DNA of 64,000 bases. It comes from Variovorax gracilis. Lineage in GTDB: Bacteria; Pseudomonadota; Gammaproteobacteria; Burkholderiales; Burkholderiaceae_C. Numbering within the stretch: position 1 is the stretch's first letter; each line of letters starts with the position of its first letter. The notes beneath the pieces are model-generated. The model searched no databases. It saw only the letters and a program-made list of their open reading frames with translations, and was not told where the DNA came from. Below, in pieces: positions 54,681 through 62,779 of the stretch. Made by a program: the position numbers and the translations under genes. The DNA lies in contig NZ_JASZYF010000002.1 in NCBI RefSeq assembly GCF_030317115.1, forward strand, positions 62,001 through 126,000, in the 5' to 3' direction.

Positions 54681-55328
54681 TTATTCGCCCGGCTTCTCGT
54701 CTGTCTTCTCGCCCGGCTTCTCGCCCGGCTTCTCGCCGGCATCTTCGTCGGCAGCAGCCTTGTCGGACTTCCTGCCGATGCCGAGTTTCTGCATGAAGCC
54801 GGCCATGGCGCCCTTCTTTTCCGCAGGCGCTTCTTCCGCGGACGTTTCGGCCGGTGTTTCCGCAGGCGGCGGACCGTAGCGGCTTTGCATCTCGGCTTCG
54901 AAGCGCTTGAAGAAATCGTCGGCGGTCGACTTGGCCGCGCCGTCGATCAGGCGCTGGCCGAGCTGGGCGATCTTGCCGCCCACCTGCGCCTGGACGGTGT
55001 AGTCGAGCTCGCAGCCCTCGCTGCCGTCCGCGACCGGCTTCAGCGACACGCTCGACGAGCCCTTGGCGAAACCCGCCACGCCGCCCTGCCCTTCGAAGGA
55101 CAGCTTGTAGCTGTCGGGCGGCGCGATGTCCGCCAGGCTGACCTTGCCGTTGAACTTGGCCGACACGGGGCCGATCTTGACGGCGAGGGCGACGGTGTAC
55201 TCGTTCTCGCCGGTCAGCTCGAACCTGTCGCAGCCAGGGACGCATTTCTTCAGCGTTTCAGGATCGTTCAGTGCTTCCCACGCCTGCTGTTGCGTGACGC
55301 CAAGCCTGCGATTGCCGAGCATTTCCAT
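54681..55328 (-). CDS. coxG: CoxG family SRPBCC protein
   Basis: A 215-residue protein. Residues 1-150 are the CoxG SRPBCC/START-like domain (LGVTQQQAWEALNDPETLKKCVPGCDRFE, core LNDPETLKKCVPGC; VGGKIAQLGQRLIDGAAKSTADDFF, core GGKIAQLGQRLIDGAA). CoxG recruits maturation ATPases of CO-dehydrogenase-type enzymes to the membrane in characterised systems. A linker of Pro/Glu/Ala leads to a basic segment and a repetitive acidic tail, GEKPGEKPGEK near the end, encoded by 12-base DNA repeats. Confidence 0.92.
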   Translation of the reverse strand: MEMLGNRRLGVTQQQAWEALNDPETLKKCVPGCDRFELTGENEYTVALAVKIGPVSAKFNGKVSLADIAPPDSYKLSFEGQGGVAGFAKGSSSVSLKPVADGSEGCELDYTVQAQVGGKIAQLGQRLIDGAAKSTADDFFKRFEAEMQSRYGPPPAETPAETSAEEAPAEKKGAMAGFMQKLGIGRKSDKAAADEDAGEKPGEKPGEKTDEKPGE

Positions 55329-55367
55329 AATGGGTTCCTTGGATGTTGTGGAGCGCGGGCGCCGCCG

Positions 55368-56573
55368 CTAGCGGCCGGACCGCATCAACTTGGCCAGACT
55401 CGCGGCCAGTTGTTCGAGAGCACTCAGATTGTGGACCGCGAGCATCGCGTCTGCATGGCGGTGCAACATGGCCGCACCGCGCGCGAGCGGCGCGTAGCCC
55501 TCGTAGCGCAGCAGCGGGTTGAGCCACAGCAGCCGCCGCGAATGTCGCTTGAGCCAGAGCAGCTCGTTCTCCAGCGTTTCGGGCTCGCCGGTGTCCAGTC
55601 CGTCGCTGATCACCAGCACCAGCGTCCGGCGCCCGGTGAGGCGACGCGCATAGCGCCGGCGCAGCTCGCCGAGCGACGCGCCCAGGCGGGTGCCACCGGC
55701 GAAGTCGTCGATGGCCTCGCTGGCCGCGGCCAGCATCGCGTCGGTATCGGCAATCCGGAAAGCCGGCGTGAGGTCGGTCAAATGGGTGCCGAAGGCAAAC
55801 ACGTCGCGCTGCCCGGAGCGCCGTGTCGACGCGTGGAGAAAGGCGAGCAGCAAGCGCGCATAGCGCTCCATCGAGCCGGACACGTCGACCAGCACCAGCA
55901 GCGGCAGCGGTTGCTTGCGGCGCGACCACCGCGGCAGCCGCATGATCTCGCCGCCGGTGCGAGCCGCCTCGTGCAGCACGCCGGGCCAGTGCATGCGCGA
56001 ATGGGCGCCGGCGTCACCGGTCAGACGCAGGCGGCGCGCGGGCAGCGTCGGGATCGGCAGCGCGATGTCGCGGGCCAGGCGCTCGACCAATCGGTACTCC
56101 GCAGCGCCGAGCGCGTTGAAGTCGGCGTGGTGCACCCGCAGCCGGTCGCTCGCCGTCATGGCGGCATCGAAGTCGACCTCGCGATCGGTCTGTGCGGGCT
56201 TGACGGTATCGCGCGGCGCAGCGAGCGCCTCGCGCACGCGCGGCCGGCGCTTCGACGGCTCGGCCTTGCCTTCAGCGCTCGGCAGCATCTGGGCCAGCAG
56301 CTTGTTGGCGAGCTCCGGGTCGCGAAACCAGGCGTCGAAGAGTTCACGGAACACCAGGCGGTCTTCCTCGCGACTGATCATCACGGCTTCCATCGCGGCC
56401 GCGAGGTCGAGCCGGTCCTCGACGCCGACCAGCGTCGCGGCCTCGGCGGCCAGTGCGATGCGCATGGAGTCGGTCCGCACCCCGGCGCGCCGGAGCGCTC
56501 GGCCGAAGCCCAGCATGTTGCCCGCGAGCTTGCCCCGCCGCGCATCACCCAGCTGCTGGACGCGGGTACTCAA
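55368..56573 (-). CDS. coxE: CoxE family VWA-domain protein
   Basis: A 401-residue protein with a C-terminal von Willebrand A domain whose MIDAS motif DVSGS lies at residues 230-234 and SDGLDTG later. CoxE partners with the MoxR-type ATPase CoxD in maturing the Mo/Cu or Mo site of CoxL-type enzymes. The start is a TTG at 56573 that overlaps the coxD stop as TTGA; longer starts lie inside coxD. Confidence 0.9.
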   Translation of the reverse strand: MSTRVQQLGDARRGKLAGNMLGFGRALRRAGVRTDSMRIALAAEAATLVGVEDRLDLAAAMEAVMISREEDRLVFRELFDAWFRDPELANKLLAQMLPSAEGKAEPSKRRPRVREALAAPRDTVKPAQTDREVDFDAAMTASDRLRVHHADFNALGAAEYRLVERLARDIALPIPTLPARRLRLTGDAGAHSRMHWPGVLHEAARTGGEIMRLPRWSRRKQPLPLLVLVDVSGSMERYARLLLAFLHASTRRSGQRDVFAFGTHLTDLTPAFRIADTDAMLAAASEAIDDFAGGTRLGASLGELRRRYARRLTGRRTLVLVISDGLDTGEPETLENELLWLKRHSRRLLWLNPLLRYEGYAPLARGAAMLHRHADAMLAVHNLSALEQLAASLAKLMRSGR

Positions 56574-57499
56574 GGCGCGGGCTCCTCCTCGGGCTTGAGA
56601 AGATCCGATGCGAGCTCGTGCGTCAGCGTGGCGACGTCGTCGCGCTGCTTGAACAGGATGCCGGCGGTATCGACCACGATCTCGGGATCCAGCTCGATGG
56701 TGTCGAGCGCGACCAGCGCCTTGGCCCATTCGACGCTTTCGGCGATGCCGGGCCCACGCTGGAATGCGCTCGCGAACGGCGCGCTGCGCAGCCGCCCGAC
56801 GAAGGCCGCGACCTGCCCGGACAGCACCTCCCCGGCTTGCGGCACCTGGGCACGCACGATGGCCAGCTCGCGTTCGCGCTCCGGGTAGTCGAGCCAGTGG
56901 TAGAGACAGCGCCTCTTGACCGCATCGTTGAGTTCGCGCGTTCGGTTGCTGGTCAGCAGCGTGACCGGCGGCACCAGCGCGCGCACCGTGCCCAGCTCGG
57001 GGATGCTGACCTGGTATTCGCCAAGGTATTCGAGCAGGAAGGCTTCGAAGGGCTCGTCGGCGCGATCGACCTCGTCGATCAGAAGCACCGCGCCCGGCGC
57101 CGGCGCCTGCAGCGCCTGCAGCAGAGGCCGGCGGATCAGGTAGCGCGGCTGGTAGACCTCGGACTCGATGTCGCTCGAAGCGCCGTGGGCCTCGGCCGCG
57201 CGCATGTGAAGGAGCTGCGCCGCATAGTTCCATTCATAGAGCGCTTCGCGCTGCTCGAGGCCGTCATAGCACTGCAGGCGCAACAGCTCGCGCTGGAGTG
57301 CGGTCGACAGCGCCTTGGCGAGCTCGGTCTTGCCGACACCCGGCTCGCCCTCCAGCAGCAAGGGGCGCTGGAGCTTGAGCGCGAGATACACCGCCGTGGC
57401 GAGCCGCCGATCGGCGTAATAGCCGGCGCCTTGCAGCGCCTGCACGACCGCGTCGATGGTGGGGAACGGTGAGATCGTCGCAGGCGTGGTGTCGGTCAT
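56570..57499 (-). CDS. coxD: MoxR/CoxD-type AAA+ ATPase
   Basis: A 309-residue AAA+ ATPase with Walker A GEPGVGKTE (51-59), Walker B AVLLIDEVDRAD and sensor region LLTSNRTRELNDAVKRRCLYH (core TSNRTRELNDAVKRRC). MoxR-family CoxD acts in active-site assembly of CO-dehydrogenase-type molybdenum hydroxylases. It follows coxM by 9 bases and overlaps coxE. Confidence 0.92.
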   Translation of the reverse strand: MTDTTPATISPFPTIDAVVQALQGAGYYADRRLATAVYLALKLQRPLLLEGEPGVGKTELAKALSTALQRELLRLQCYDGLEQREALYEWNYAAQLLHMRAAEAHGASSDIESEVYQPRYLIRRPLLQALQAPAPGAVLLIDEVDRADEPFEAFLLEYLGEYQVSIPELGTVRALVPPVTLLTSNRTRELNDAVKRRCLYHWLDYPERERELAIVRAQVPQAGEVLSGQVAAFVGRLRSAPFASAFQRGPGIAESVEWAKALVALDTIELDPEIVVDTAGILFKQRDDVATLTHELASDLLKPEEEPAP

Positions 57500-57508
57500 T
57501 GCTGCAGC

Positions 57509-58300
57509 TTAGCCGAGCGCCTTGGCGACTGCCCGCTGTGCCAGCACGCCGATCAGGTTGCGGCGGTAGGCGGCCGAGGCGTGCAGGTCGCTGTTGAGAT
57601 CGCTCGAATCGATCTTCACCGCGGCGGCGGATTCGGGCGTGAAAGTCCTCGTCAGCGCCTCTTCCAGACCCTTGTGCCTGAACACGCCGTTGCCCGCACC
57701 GGTGACGGCGACGCGCACGCCGCCGTCGTACTGCGCGACAAAGACGCCGACCAGGGGGAAGTTCGAGGCCTTCTGGCGCAGCTTTTCGTACGCGGCGCGC
57801 TTGGGGATCGGAAAGCGGATGGCCTTGATCAGCTCGCCATCCGCCAATGCGGTGGTGAAGAGGCCCACGAAGAAATCGTCCGCGGCGATCTCTCGCTGCG
57901 TGGTGACGACGGTCGCGCCCGAACCGAGCACCGCACTGGGGTAGCACGCAGCGGGATCGTTGTTGGCGACGGAGCCGCCCAGTGTGCCCATGGCACGTAC
58001 CTGCCGGTCGCCGATGCGCGAGGCAAGGTCGGCCAGCGCCGGGTAGGCGGCCTTGATCTGGGCGTTGTTCGCGACATCGAGATGCCGCGACATCGCACCG
58101 ATCAGGAAGGCATTGCCCTCCTTGGTGATGCCGGTGAGCTCCTTGACGCCGCTCAGATCGGCGAGTTGCTCGGGCGCCGACAGGCGCAGCTTCATCGAGG
58201 CCAGCAGGGTCTGTCCGCCAGCCAGCGGCTTGGCGCCCGCTGCGGCGAGCTTGACCGCATCGGCCAGGGTGGTGGGGCGTTCGAGGGTGAAGGCGTACAT
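57509..58300 (-). CDS. coxM: molybdenum hydroxylase medium (FAD) subunit
   Basis: A 263-residue FAD-binding subunit: KPLAGGQTLLASMKLRL (FAD), IGDRQVRAMGTLGGSVANNDPAACYPSAVL with the TLGGS and NNDPA motifs, and a CO_deh_flav C-terminal domain. It passes electrons from the iron-sulfur subunit to the acceptor. 21 bases after coxL. Confidence 0.94.
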   Translation of the reverse strand: MYAFTLERPTTLADAVKLAAAGAKPLAGGQTLLASMKLRLSAPEQLADLSGVKELTGITKEGNAFLIGAMSRHLDVANNAQIKAAYPALADLASRIGDRQVRAMGTLGGSVANNDPAACYPSAVLGSGATVVTTQREIAADDFFVGLFTTALADGELIKAIRFPIPKRAAYEKLRQKASNFPLVGVFVAQYDGGVRVAVTGAGNGVFRHKGLEEALTRTFTPESAAAVKIDSSDLNSDLHASAAYRRNLIGVLAQRAVAKALG

Positions 58301-58321
58301 GGTGTTTTTTCCTTCCGGTGT

Positions 58322-60766
58322 TCAGGGTGCGGGGCGGCCTTGGGTGCTCGCAGCCAGCGAAGGCTGCTGCGGCTGCTGCGTGGGGCTCACGCTGCCCTTC
58401 TGCATCGCCTCCCAGACGCGATGCGGCGACGCCGGCATGTCGAAGTCCTTGACGCCGAGCGGCGCCAGCGCGTCGAGCACCGCGTTGATCACCGCGGGCG
58501 GCGAGCCGATCGCGCCGGCCTCGCCGCAGCCCTTGGTGCCGAGCGGGTTGTGGGTGCAGGGCGTGCACACCGTGTCCAGCTTGAACATCGGAAAGTCCTC
58601 TGCGCGCGGCATGGCGTAGTCCATGAAGCTGCCGGTGAGCAGCTGGCCGGTCTCGTTGTCGTAGACGCAGTTCTCCATCAACGCTTGGCCGATGCCCTGC
58701 ACCAGGCCGCCGAGCACCTGCCCTTCCACGATCATCGGATTGATGATGGTGCCGAAGTCGTCCACCGCGCTGAAGCGGTCGATCTTCACCTCGCCCGTCT
58801 GCTTGTCGATCTCGACCTCGCAGATGTAGGTGCCGCCTGGGAAGGTGAAGTTGGTCGGGTCGTAGAAGGCCGTCTCGTTCAGGCCCGGCTCCAGCTTGTC
58901 GAGCGGATAGTTGTGCGGCACGTAGGCCGTCAGCGCCACCTGTCCGAAGGGGATCTTCTTGTCGGTGCCCTTGACCGTGAACTCGCCGTTGGCGAACTCG
59001 ATGTCGGCGTCGCTCGCCTCCATCAGGTGGGCCGCGATCTTCTTGGCCTTGGCTTCGATCTTGTCGAGCGCCTTCATGATCGCCGCGCCTCCGACCGAGA
59101 TCGAGCGCGACCCGTAGGTGCCCATGCCGAAGGGCACGCGGCCGGTGTCGCCGTGCACCACGTCCACCGCCTCGACGGCGATGCCGAGCCGCGCCGCGAC
59201 GACCTGCGCGAAGGTCGTTTCGTGGCCCTGGCCGTGGCTGTGAGAGCCAGTGAACACCGTGACGCTGCCCGTCGGATGCACGCGTATCTCGCCGCACTCG
59301 AACAGGCCGGCGCGCGCACCGAGCGCGCCTGCGATGTTCGACGGCGCGATGCCGCAGGCCTCGATGTAGCTGGAGTAGCCGATACCCCTCAGCTTGCCCT
59401 TGGCCTCGCTCGCGGACTTGCGCTGCGCGAAGCCGGCCACGTCGGCCAGCACCTTGGCCTTGTCCATGCAGGCGTGGAAGTCACCCGTGTCGTACTGCAG
59501 CGCCACCGGCGTCTGGTACGGGAAGGTGCTGATGAAGTTGCGCTTGCGGATCTCGTCCTGGCCCTGGTTCATTTCCCAGGCGCAACGCGAGACCAGCCGC
59601 TCGAGCAGATAGGTCGCTTCGGGCCGGCCCGCACCGCGATAGGCGTCGACCGGCGCGGTGTTGGTGAACCACGCGTCGACCTCCACGTAGATCTGTGGCG
59701 TGGCGTACTGTCCCGCGAGCAGGGTCGCGTAGAGGATGGTGGGCACCGCCGTCGCGAAGGTCGAGAGGTAGGCGCCGAGATTGGCGTCGGTGTGCACGCG
59801 CATCGCGAGGAACTTGCCTTGCGCATCCATCGCCATTTCGGCGTGGCTCACGTGGTCGCGGCCATGCGCATCGGAAAGGAAGCACTCCGAGCGCTCGGCG
59901 GTCCACTTGATGCTGCGGTTGAGCTGCTTCGCTGCCCAGGTCAGGCACACGTCTTCCGCGTAGAGAAAGATCTTGGAGCCGAAGCCGCCGCCCACGTCGG
60001 GAGCGATCACCCTCACCTTGTGCTCGGGCAGGCCGAGGACGAAAGCCGTCATGAGGAGCCGCTCGACGTGCGGATTCTGGTTGGCGACGTAGAGCGTGTA
60101 TTCGTCGTTCCCGCGGCTGTAGTTGCCGATGGCGACGCGCGGCTCGATCGGATTGGGGATCAGCCGGTTGTTGACCAGGTCGAGCCTGGTGACGTGCGCC
60201 GCGGTGGCGAACGCGGCATCGACCGCCGCCTTGTCGCCGATCGCCCACTTGTAGCACTGGTTGTCGGGTGCCTCGTCGTGGATGGTGACCCCGCTTTGTT
60301 TCTTGGCGGCATCGGCGACGCTGACCAGCGGCGTCAGCACCTCGTAGTCGACGACGACGGATTCAGCCGCGTTCTTCGCCTGCTCGACCGTTTCGGCCAC
60401 CACCATCGCCACGTGGTCGCCGACGTAGCGCACCTTGTTGATCGCGAGGATCGGATGCGCCGGCTCCTTCATGGGCGTGCCATCGGGGTTGTTGATGAGC
60501 CACCCGCAGGGAAGCCCGCCCATCTTGCCCTCGATGTCCTTGCCGCTGAAGATGCCGACGACGCCCGGCATCTTCCTGGCTTCGGCGATGTCGACGGACT
60601 TGATCTTCGCGTGCGCGTGCGGCGACCGCACGAATACGGCGTGGCTCTGGTTGCCCATCGTCACGTCGTCGGTGTACTGGCCCGCGCCAGTCAGGAATCG
60701 GTAGTCTTCTTTGCGGCGAAGGGCCTCGCCGATGTGCGGGAGGCCTGCAAAATCGGATGCACCCAT
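58322..60766 (-). CDS. coxL: molybdenum hydroxylase large subunit, form II CoxL-like
   Basis: An 814-residue molybdopterin-binding catalytic subunit. The active-site loop reads AYRGAGR (bases 59624-59644), the form II signature; true form I CO dehydrogenases have AYRCSFR with the Cu-binding cysteine. The catalytic glutamate lies in CGEAGAIGSPPA. The enzyme is better described as a xanthine-oxidase-family hydroxylase of unknown substrate, not a proven CO oxidiser. Coexpressed with all accessory genes. Confidence 0.95.
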   Translation of the reverse strand: MGASDFAGLPHIGEALRRKEDYRFLTGAGQYTDDVTMGNQSHAVFVRSPHAHAKIKSVDIAEARKMPGVVGIFSGKDIEGKMGGLPCGWLINNPDGTPMKEPAHPILAINKVRYVGDHVAMVVAETVEQAKNAAESVVVDYEVLTPLVSVADAAKKQSGVTIHDEAPDNQCYKWAIGDKAAVDAAFATAAHVTRLDLVNNRLIPNPIEPRVAIGNYSRGNDEYTLYVANQNPHVERLLMTAFVLGLPEHKVRVIAPDVGGGFGSKIFLYAEDVCLTWAAKQLNRSIKWTAERSECFLSDAHGRDHVSHAEMAMDAQGKFLAMRVHTDANLGAYLSTFATAVPTILYATLLAGQYATPQIYVEVDAWFTNTAPVDAYRGAGRPEATYLLERLVSRCAWEMNQGQDEIRKRNFISTFPYQTPVALQYDTGDFHACMDKAKVLADVAGFAQRKSASEAKGKLRGIGYSSYIEACGIAPSNIAGALGARAGLFECGEIRVHPTGSVTVFTGSHSHGQGHETTFAQVVAARLGIAVEAVDVVHGDTGRVPFGMGTYGSRSISVGGAAIMKALDKIEAKAKKIAAHLMEASDADIEFANGEFTVKGTDKKIPFGQVALTAYVPHNYPLDKLEPGLNETAFYDPTNFTFPGGTYICEVEIDKQTGEVKIDRFSAVDDFGTIINPMIVEGQVLGGLVQGIGQALMENCVYDNETGQLLTGSFMDYAMPRAEDFPMFKLDTVCTPCTHNPLGTKGCGEAGAIGSPPAVINAVLDALAPLGVKDFDMPASPHRVWEAMQKGSVSPTQQPQQPSLAASTQGRPAP

Positions 60767-60778
60767 GTCGTGTGCTCC

Positions 60779-61273
60779 TCAGGCCGAAGCCGTTGCGTTG
60801 GCGGGCGCGGCGGCCATCGCCTCGCCGCCCATCTGCACGGCCTTCACGATGTTCTGATAGCCGGTACAGCGGCACAGGTTGCCGTCGAGCAATTCGCGGA
60901 TCTCGGTCTCGCTCGACTTGGGATGGTGCGTGCACAGGTCGATGGCGCTCATCACCATGCCCGGGGTGCAGAAGCCGCATTGCAGGCCGTGGCACTCCTT
61001 GAAGGCGGCCTGCATCGGGTGCATCGTGCCGTCGGGCTGGGCGATGCCCTCGATGGTGGTGATCTTGGCACCGGCCACCTGCGCGACCAGCACGTTGCAT
61101 GACTTGATCGCACGTCCGTTGACGAGAACGGTGCAGGCGCCGCACTGCGCGGTGTCGCAGCCGACATGCGTGCCGGTGAGGTGCAGATGCTCGCGGATCG
61201 CGTGCACGAGGAAGGTGTTGGGGGGCGCGTCGACTGTGACCTCGCGGCCGTTGACCGTGAAAGGAACCTGCAT
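60779..61273 (-). CDS. coxS: molybdenum hydroxylase small (2Fe-2S) subunit
   Basis: A 164-residue iron-sulfur subunit with two [2Fe-2S] sites: C39, C44, C47 and C59 (plant-ferredoxin type), and C99, C102, C134 and C136 (LQCGFCTPGMVM, NLCRCTGYQ). First gene of coxSLMDEG-xdhC, transcribed away from the AcoR-like regulator. Confidence 0.95.
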   Translation of the reverse strand: MQVPFTVNGREVTVDAPPNTFLVHAIREHLHLTGTHVGCDTAQCGACTVLVNGRAIKSCNVLVAQVAGAKITTIEGIAQPDGTMHPMQAAFKECHGLQCGFCTPGMVMSAIDLCTHHPKSSETEIRELLDGNLCRCTGYQNIVKAVQMGGEAMAAAPANATASA

Positions 61274-61348
61274 GTGGCTGTCTCCGTTGTAGGTGATGGC
61301 TGATTTCGGCCAATTGAATCTTGGCCGTGCGACCTGACCATCATCCTA

Positions 61349-61364
61349 GGCAAAACCCTAGCCG
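61349..61364 (-). promoter_or_regulatory. possible sigma54 promoter for the cox operon
   Basis: On the minus strand CGGCTAGGGTTTTGCC (61364-61349) has GG and GC separated by exactly 10 bases, as in the -24/-12 consensus TGGCACG-N4-TTGCA. It would start transcription about 65 bases before coxS. It is one position off in several consensus bases. Confidence 0.35.
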
Positions 61365-61379
61365 CTTGCGCGTTGCACT

Positions 61380-61400
61380 TGAAATTCTCAAAATGAAACA
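61380..61400 (-). promoter_or_regulatory. AcoR-type upstream activator-like site
   Basis: On the minus strand TGTTTCATTTTGAGAAT (within 61400-61380) resembles the TGTTTCA-N3-TGAAACA enhancer sites bound by AcoR/PrpR-family regulators; only one half is perfect. It lies in the coxS/regulator divergent region. Confidence 0.35.
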
Positions 61401-61460
61401 GCTTGCCCTTCGGCCAGCCCACACAAGGCGCCGCCTCGGGCGCGGACACCACAGCACACG

Positions 61461-62600
61461 ATGACCGTTCCCTCCGCTTCGCCCCTGCCCGAGCGTTCCC
61501 TTTCCATCGCCCGGGCACGGCGCGAATGGATCGAAGGCGAGTCCGCGGCTGGCGTGCCCGGTGTACGGGTGGAGCCGTGGCTCGTGCGTTCGTGGCAACG
61601 GTGCCTGGCGGTAGGTCATGACCCCCGACAGCGCGTGAGTTTCGATCCGGTCTCGGCGCCGTTCGCGCGGGACGTCGCCGAGCGCAACCGGGCGCTGGTC
61701 GCGGCCGCGCGGCCGGTGCTCGACCGGCTGTCCCGCGCGATCGCGGACACGCGCTACTTCGCGATCCTGACCGATGCCGACGGCATCGTGGTCGACGTCG
61801 GCGCCCTGCCCGGCGGCAGCGATGCGGCGGCCCGCCATGCACGGGATATCGCGCGGATCGGCGTCGACCTGTCGGAACGCGCAGTCGGCACCACGGCCAT
61901 CGGCGCGGCACTGGCCGAGCACGAGTCCGTGTGGCTGCACCGCGGCGAGCACTTCTTCCACGACACGAGCATCTACAGCTGCGCCGGCGCACCGCTTTTC
62001 GGACCGCAAGGCGAATGCATCGGCATGCTGGACCTGACGGGCGTCCAAGTGGTCGAGCGGCCCGAGTTGCGGCATCTCGCCGCGCTCTCGGCACGCAGCA
62101 TCGAAAACGCGCTGCTGCGCACTCACGCCTGCGAACTGCTGCTGCAGATCGGCTGGCCGGGCTGCGCAACCGGTGCGGACAACGAAGGACTGCTCTGCAT
62201 CGATGCGGACGGCAATGTGACGGGCGCCAATGCCGCGGCGCGGCACATGCTCCATCAGCCGCTGGGCGCACGTCCGGCGCTGAACTGCAACGACCTCTTC
62301 GCGCTGCCGCCGCAGATGCTTTTCGATGCGGCACGTCGCGGAGACGCGGTGCTCGAAGTGCCGCTTTGGTCGGGATTGCGCGTCCAGGCCAGGCCGCAGC
62401 TCGTCGACCAGTGCGTGCCGGTATCGGCGCCGCCCGCGGCGAGCGCCACCCGGTCACGCCTGCGCGACGTCCAGACCGCGCTGATCCGCAAGGCGGTGGA
62501 AGACGCGCGCGGCAACGTGGCGGAGGCGGCACGCGCGCTGGGCATCAGCCGCGCGACTGTCTATCGCAAGCTGTCCCCCGGCCCGCGCTCGGATTCCTGA
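61461..62600 (+). CDS. AcoR-like transcriptional regulator lacking the AAA+ domain
   Basis: A 379-residue regulator with an N-terminal helical part (SWQRCL), a GAF-like sensor (about 90-215, FAILTDADGIVVDVGALPGGS, VGTTAIGAALAEH, CAGAPLFGPQGECIGMLDLTG), a PAS-like stretch (about 238-310) and a Fis-type helix-turn-helix (NVAEAARALGISRATVYRKL). This is the AcoR layout without the central sigma54-interacting ATPase. It cannot open a sigma54 promoter by itself. It diverges from coxS and probably regulates the cox operon. Confidence 0.85.
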   Translation: MTVPSASPLPERSLSIARARREWIEGESAAGVPGVRVEPWLVRSWQRCLAVGHDPRQRVSFDPVSAPFARDVAERNRALVAAARPVLDRLSRAIADTRYFAILTDADGIVVDVGALPGGSDAAARHARDIARIGVDLSERAVGTTAIGAALAEHESVWLHRGEHFFHDTSIYSCAGAPLFGPQGECIGMLDLTGVQVVERPELRHLAALSARSIENALLRTHACELLLQIGWPGCATGADNEGLLCIDADGNVTGANAAARHMLHQPLGARPALNCNDLFALPPQMLFDAARRGDAVLEVPLWSGLRVQARPQLVDQCVPVSAPPAASATRSRLRDVQTALIRKAVEDARGNVAEAARALGISRATVYRKLSPGPRSDS

Positions 62601-62696
62601 GCTTCCACCTGGCCGCCGGGCGGCGCGCGAAATCTCACACGCCGGGTCGTGCTGTTCGTGCTGTTCGCCACACGGCACTTTCCTTCCGCACGCGAC

Positions 62697-62740
62697 TCAT
62701 TTACATTTAGTTGCTATTGTTATCGTTTGTATATGACTAC
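62697..62740 (+). promoter_or_regulatory. AT-rich promoter-like region before the binding-protein gene
   Basis: An AT-rich patch in GC-rich surroundings, with TTTAGT, an 18-base spacer and TATATG as one plausible -35/-10 pair. It lies about 40 bases before the ATG of the downstream binding-protein gene. Confidence 0.3.
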
Positions 62741-62779
62741 CTGCACGCCGGATCGGCGGCATGACTGGGACGTTTGACC

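Noticed and set aside
57581..61102. Very long open frame (over 1,100 codons) on the plus strand across the cox operon
   Set aside because: It lies antisense to coxD, coxM, coxL and coxS, whose proteins have clear motifs. Its translation is a low-complexity Arg/His/Gly-rich shadow, as expected for high-GC antisense frames.
58322..61273. Naming the cluster carbon monoxide dehydrogenase (form I)
   Set aside because: The AYRGAGR loop lacks the Cu-ligand Cys of form I, so CO as substrate is not supported.
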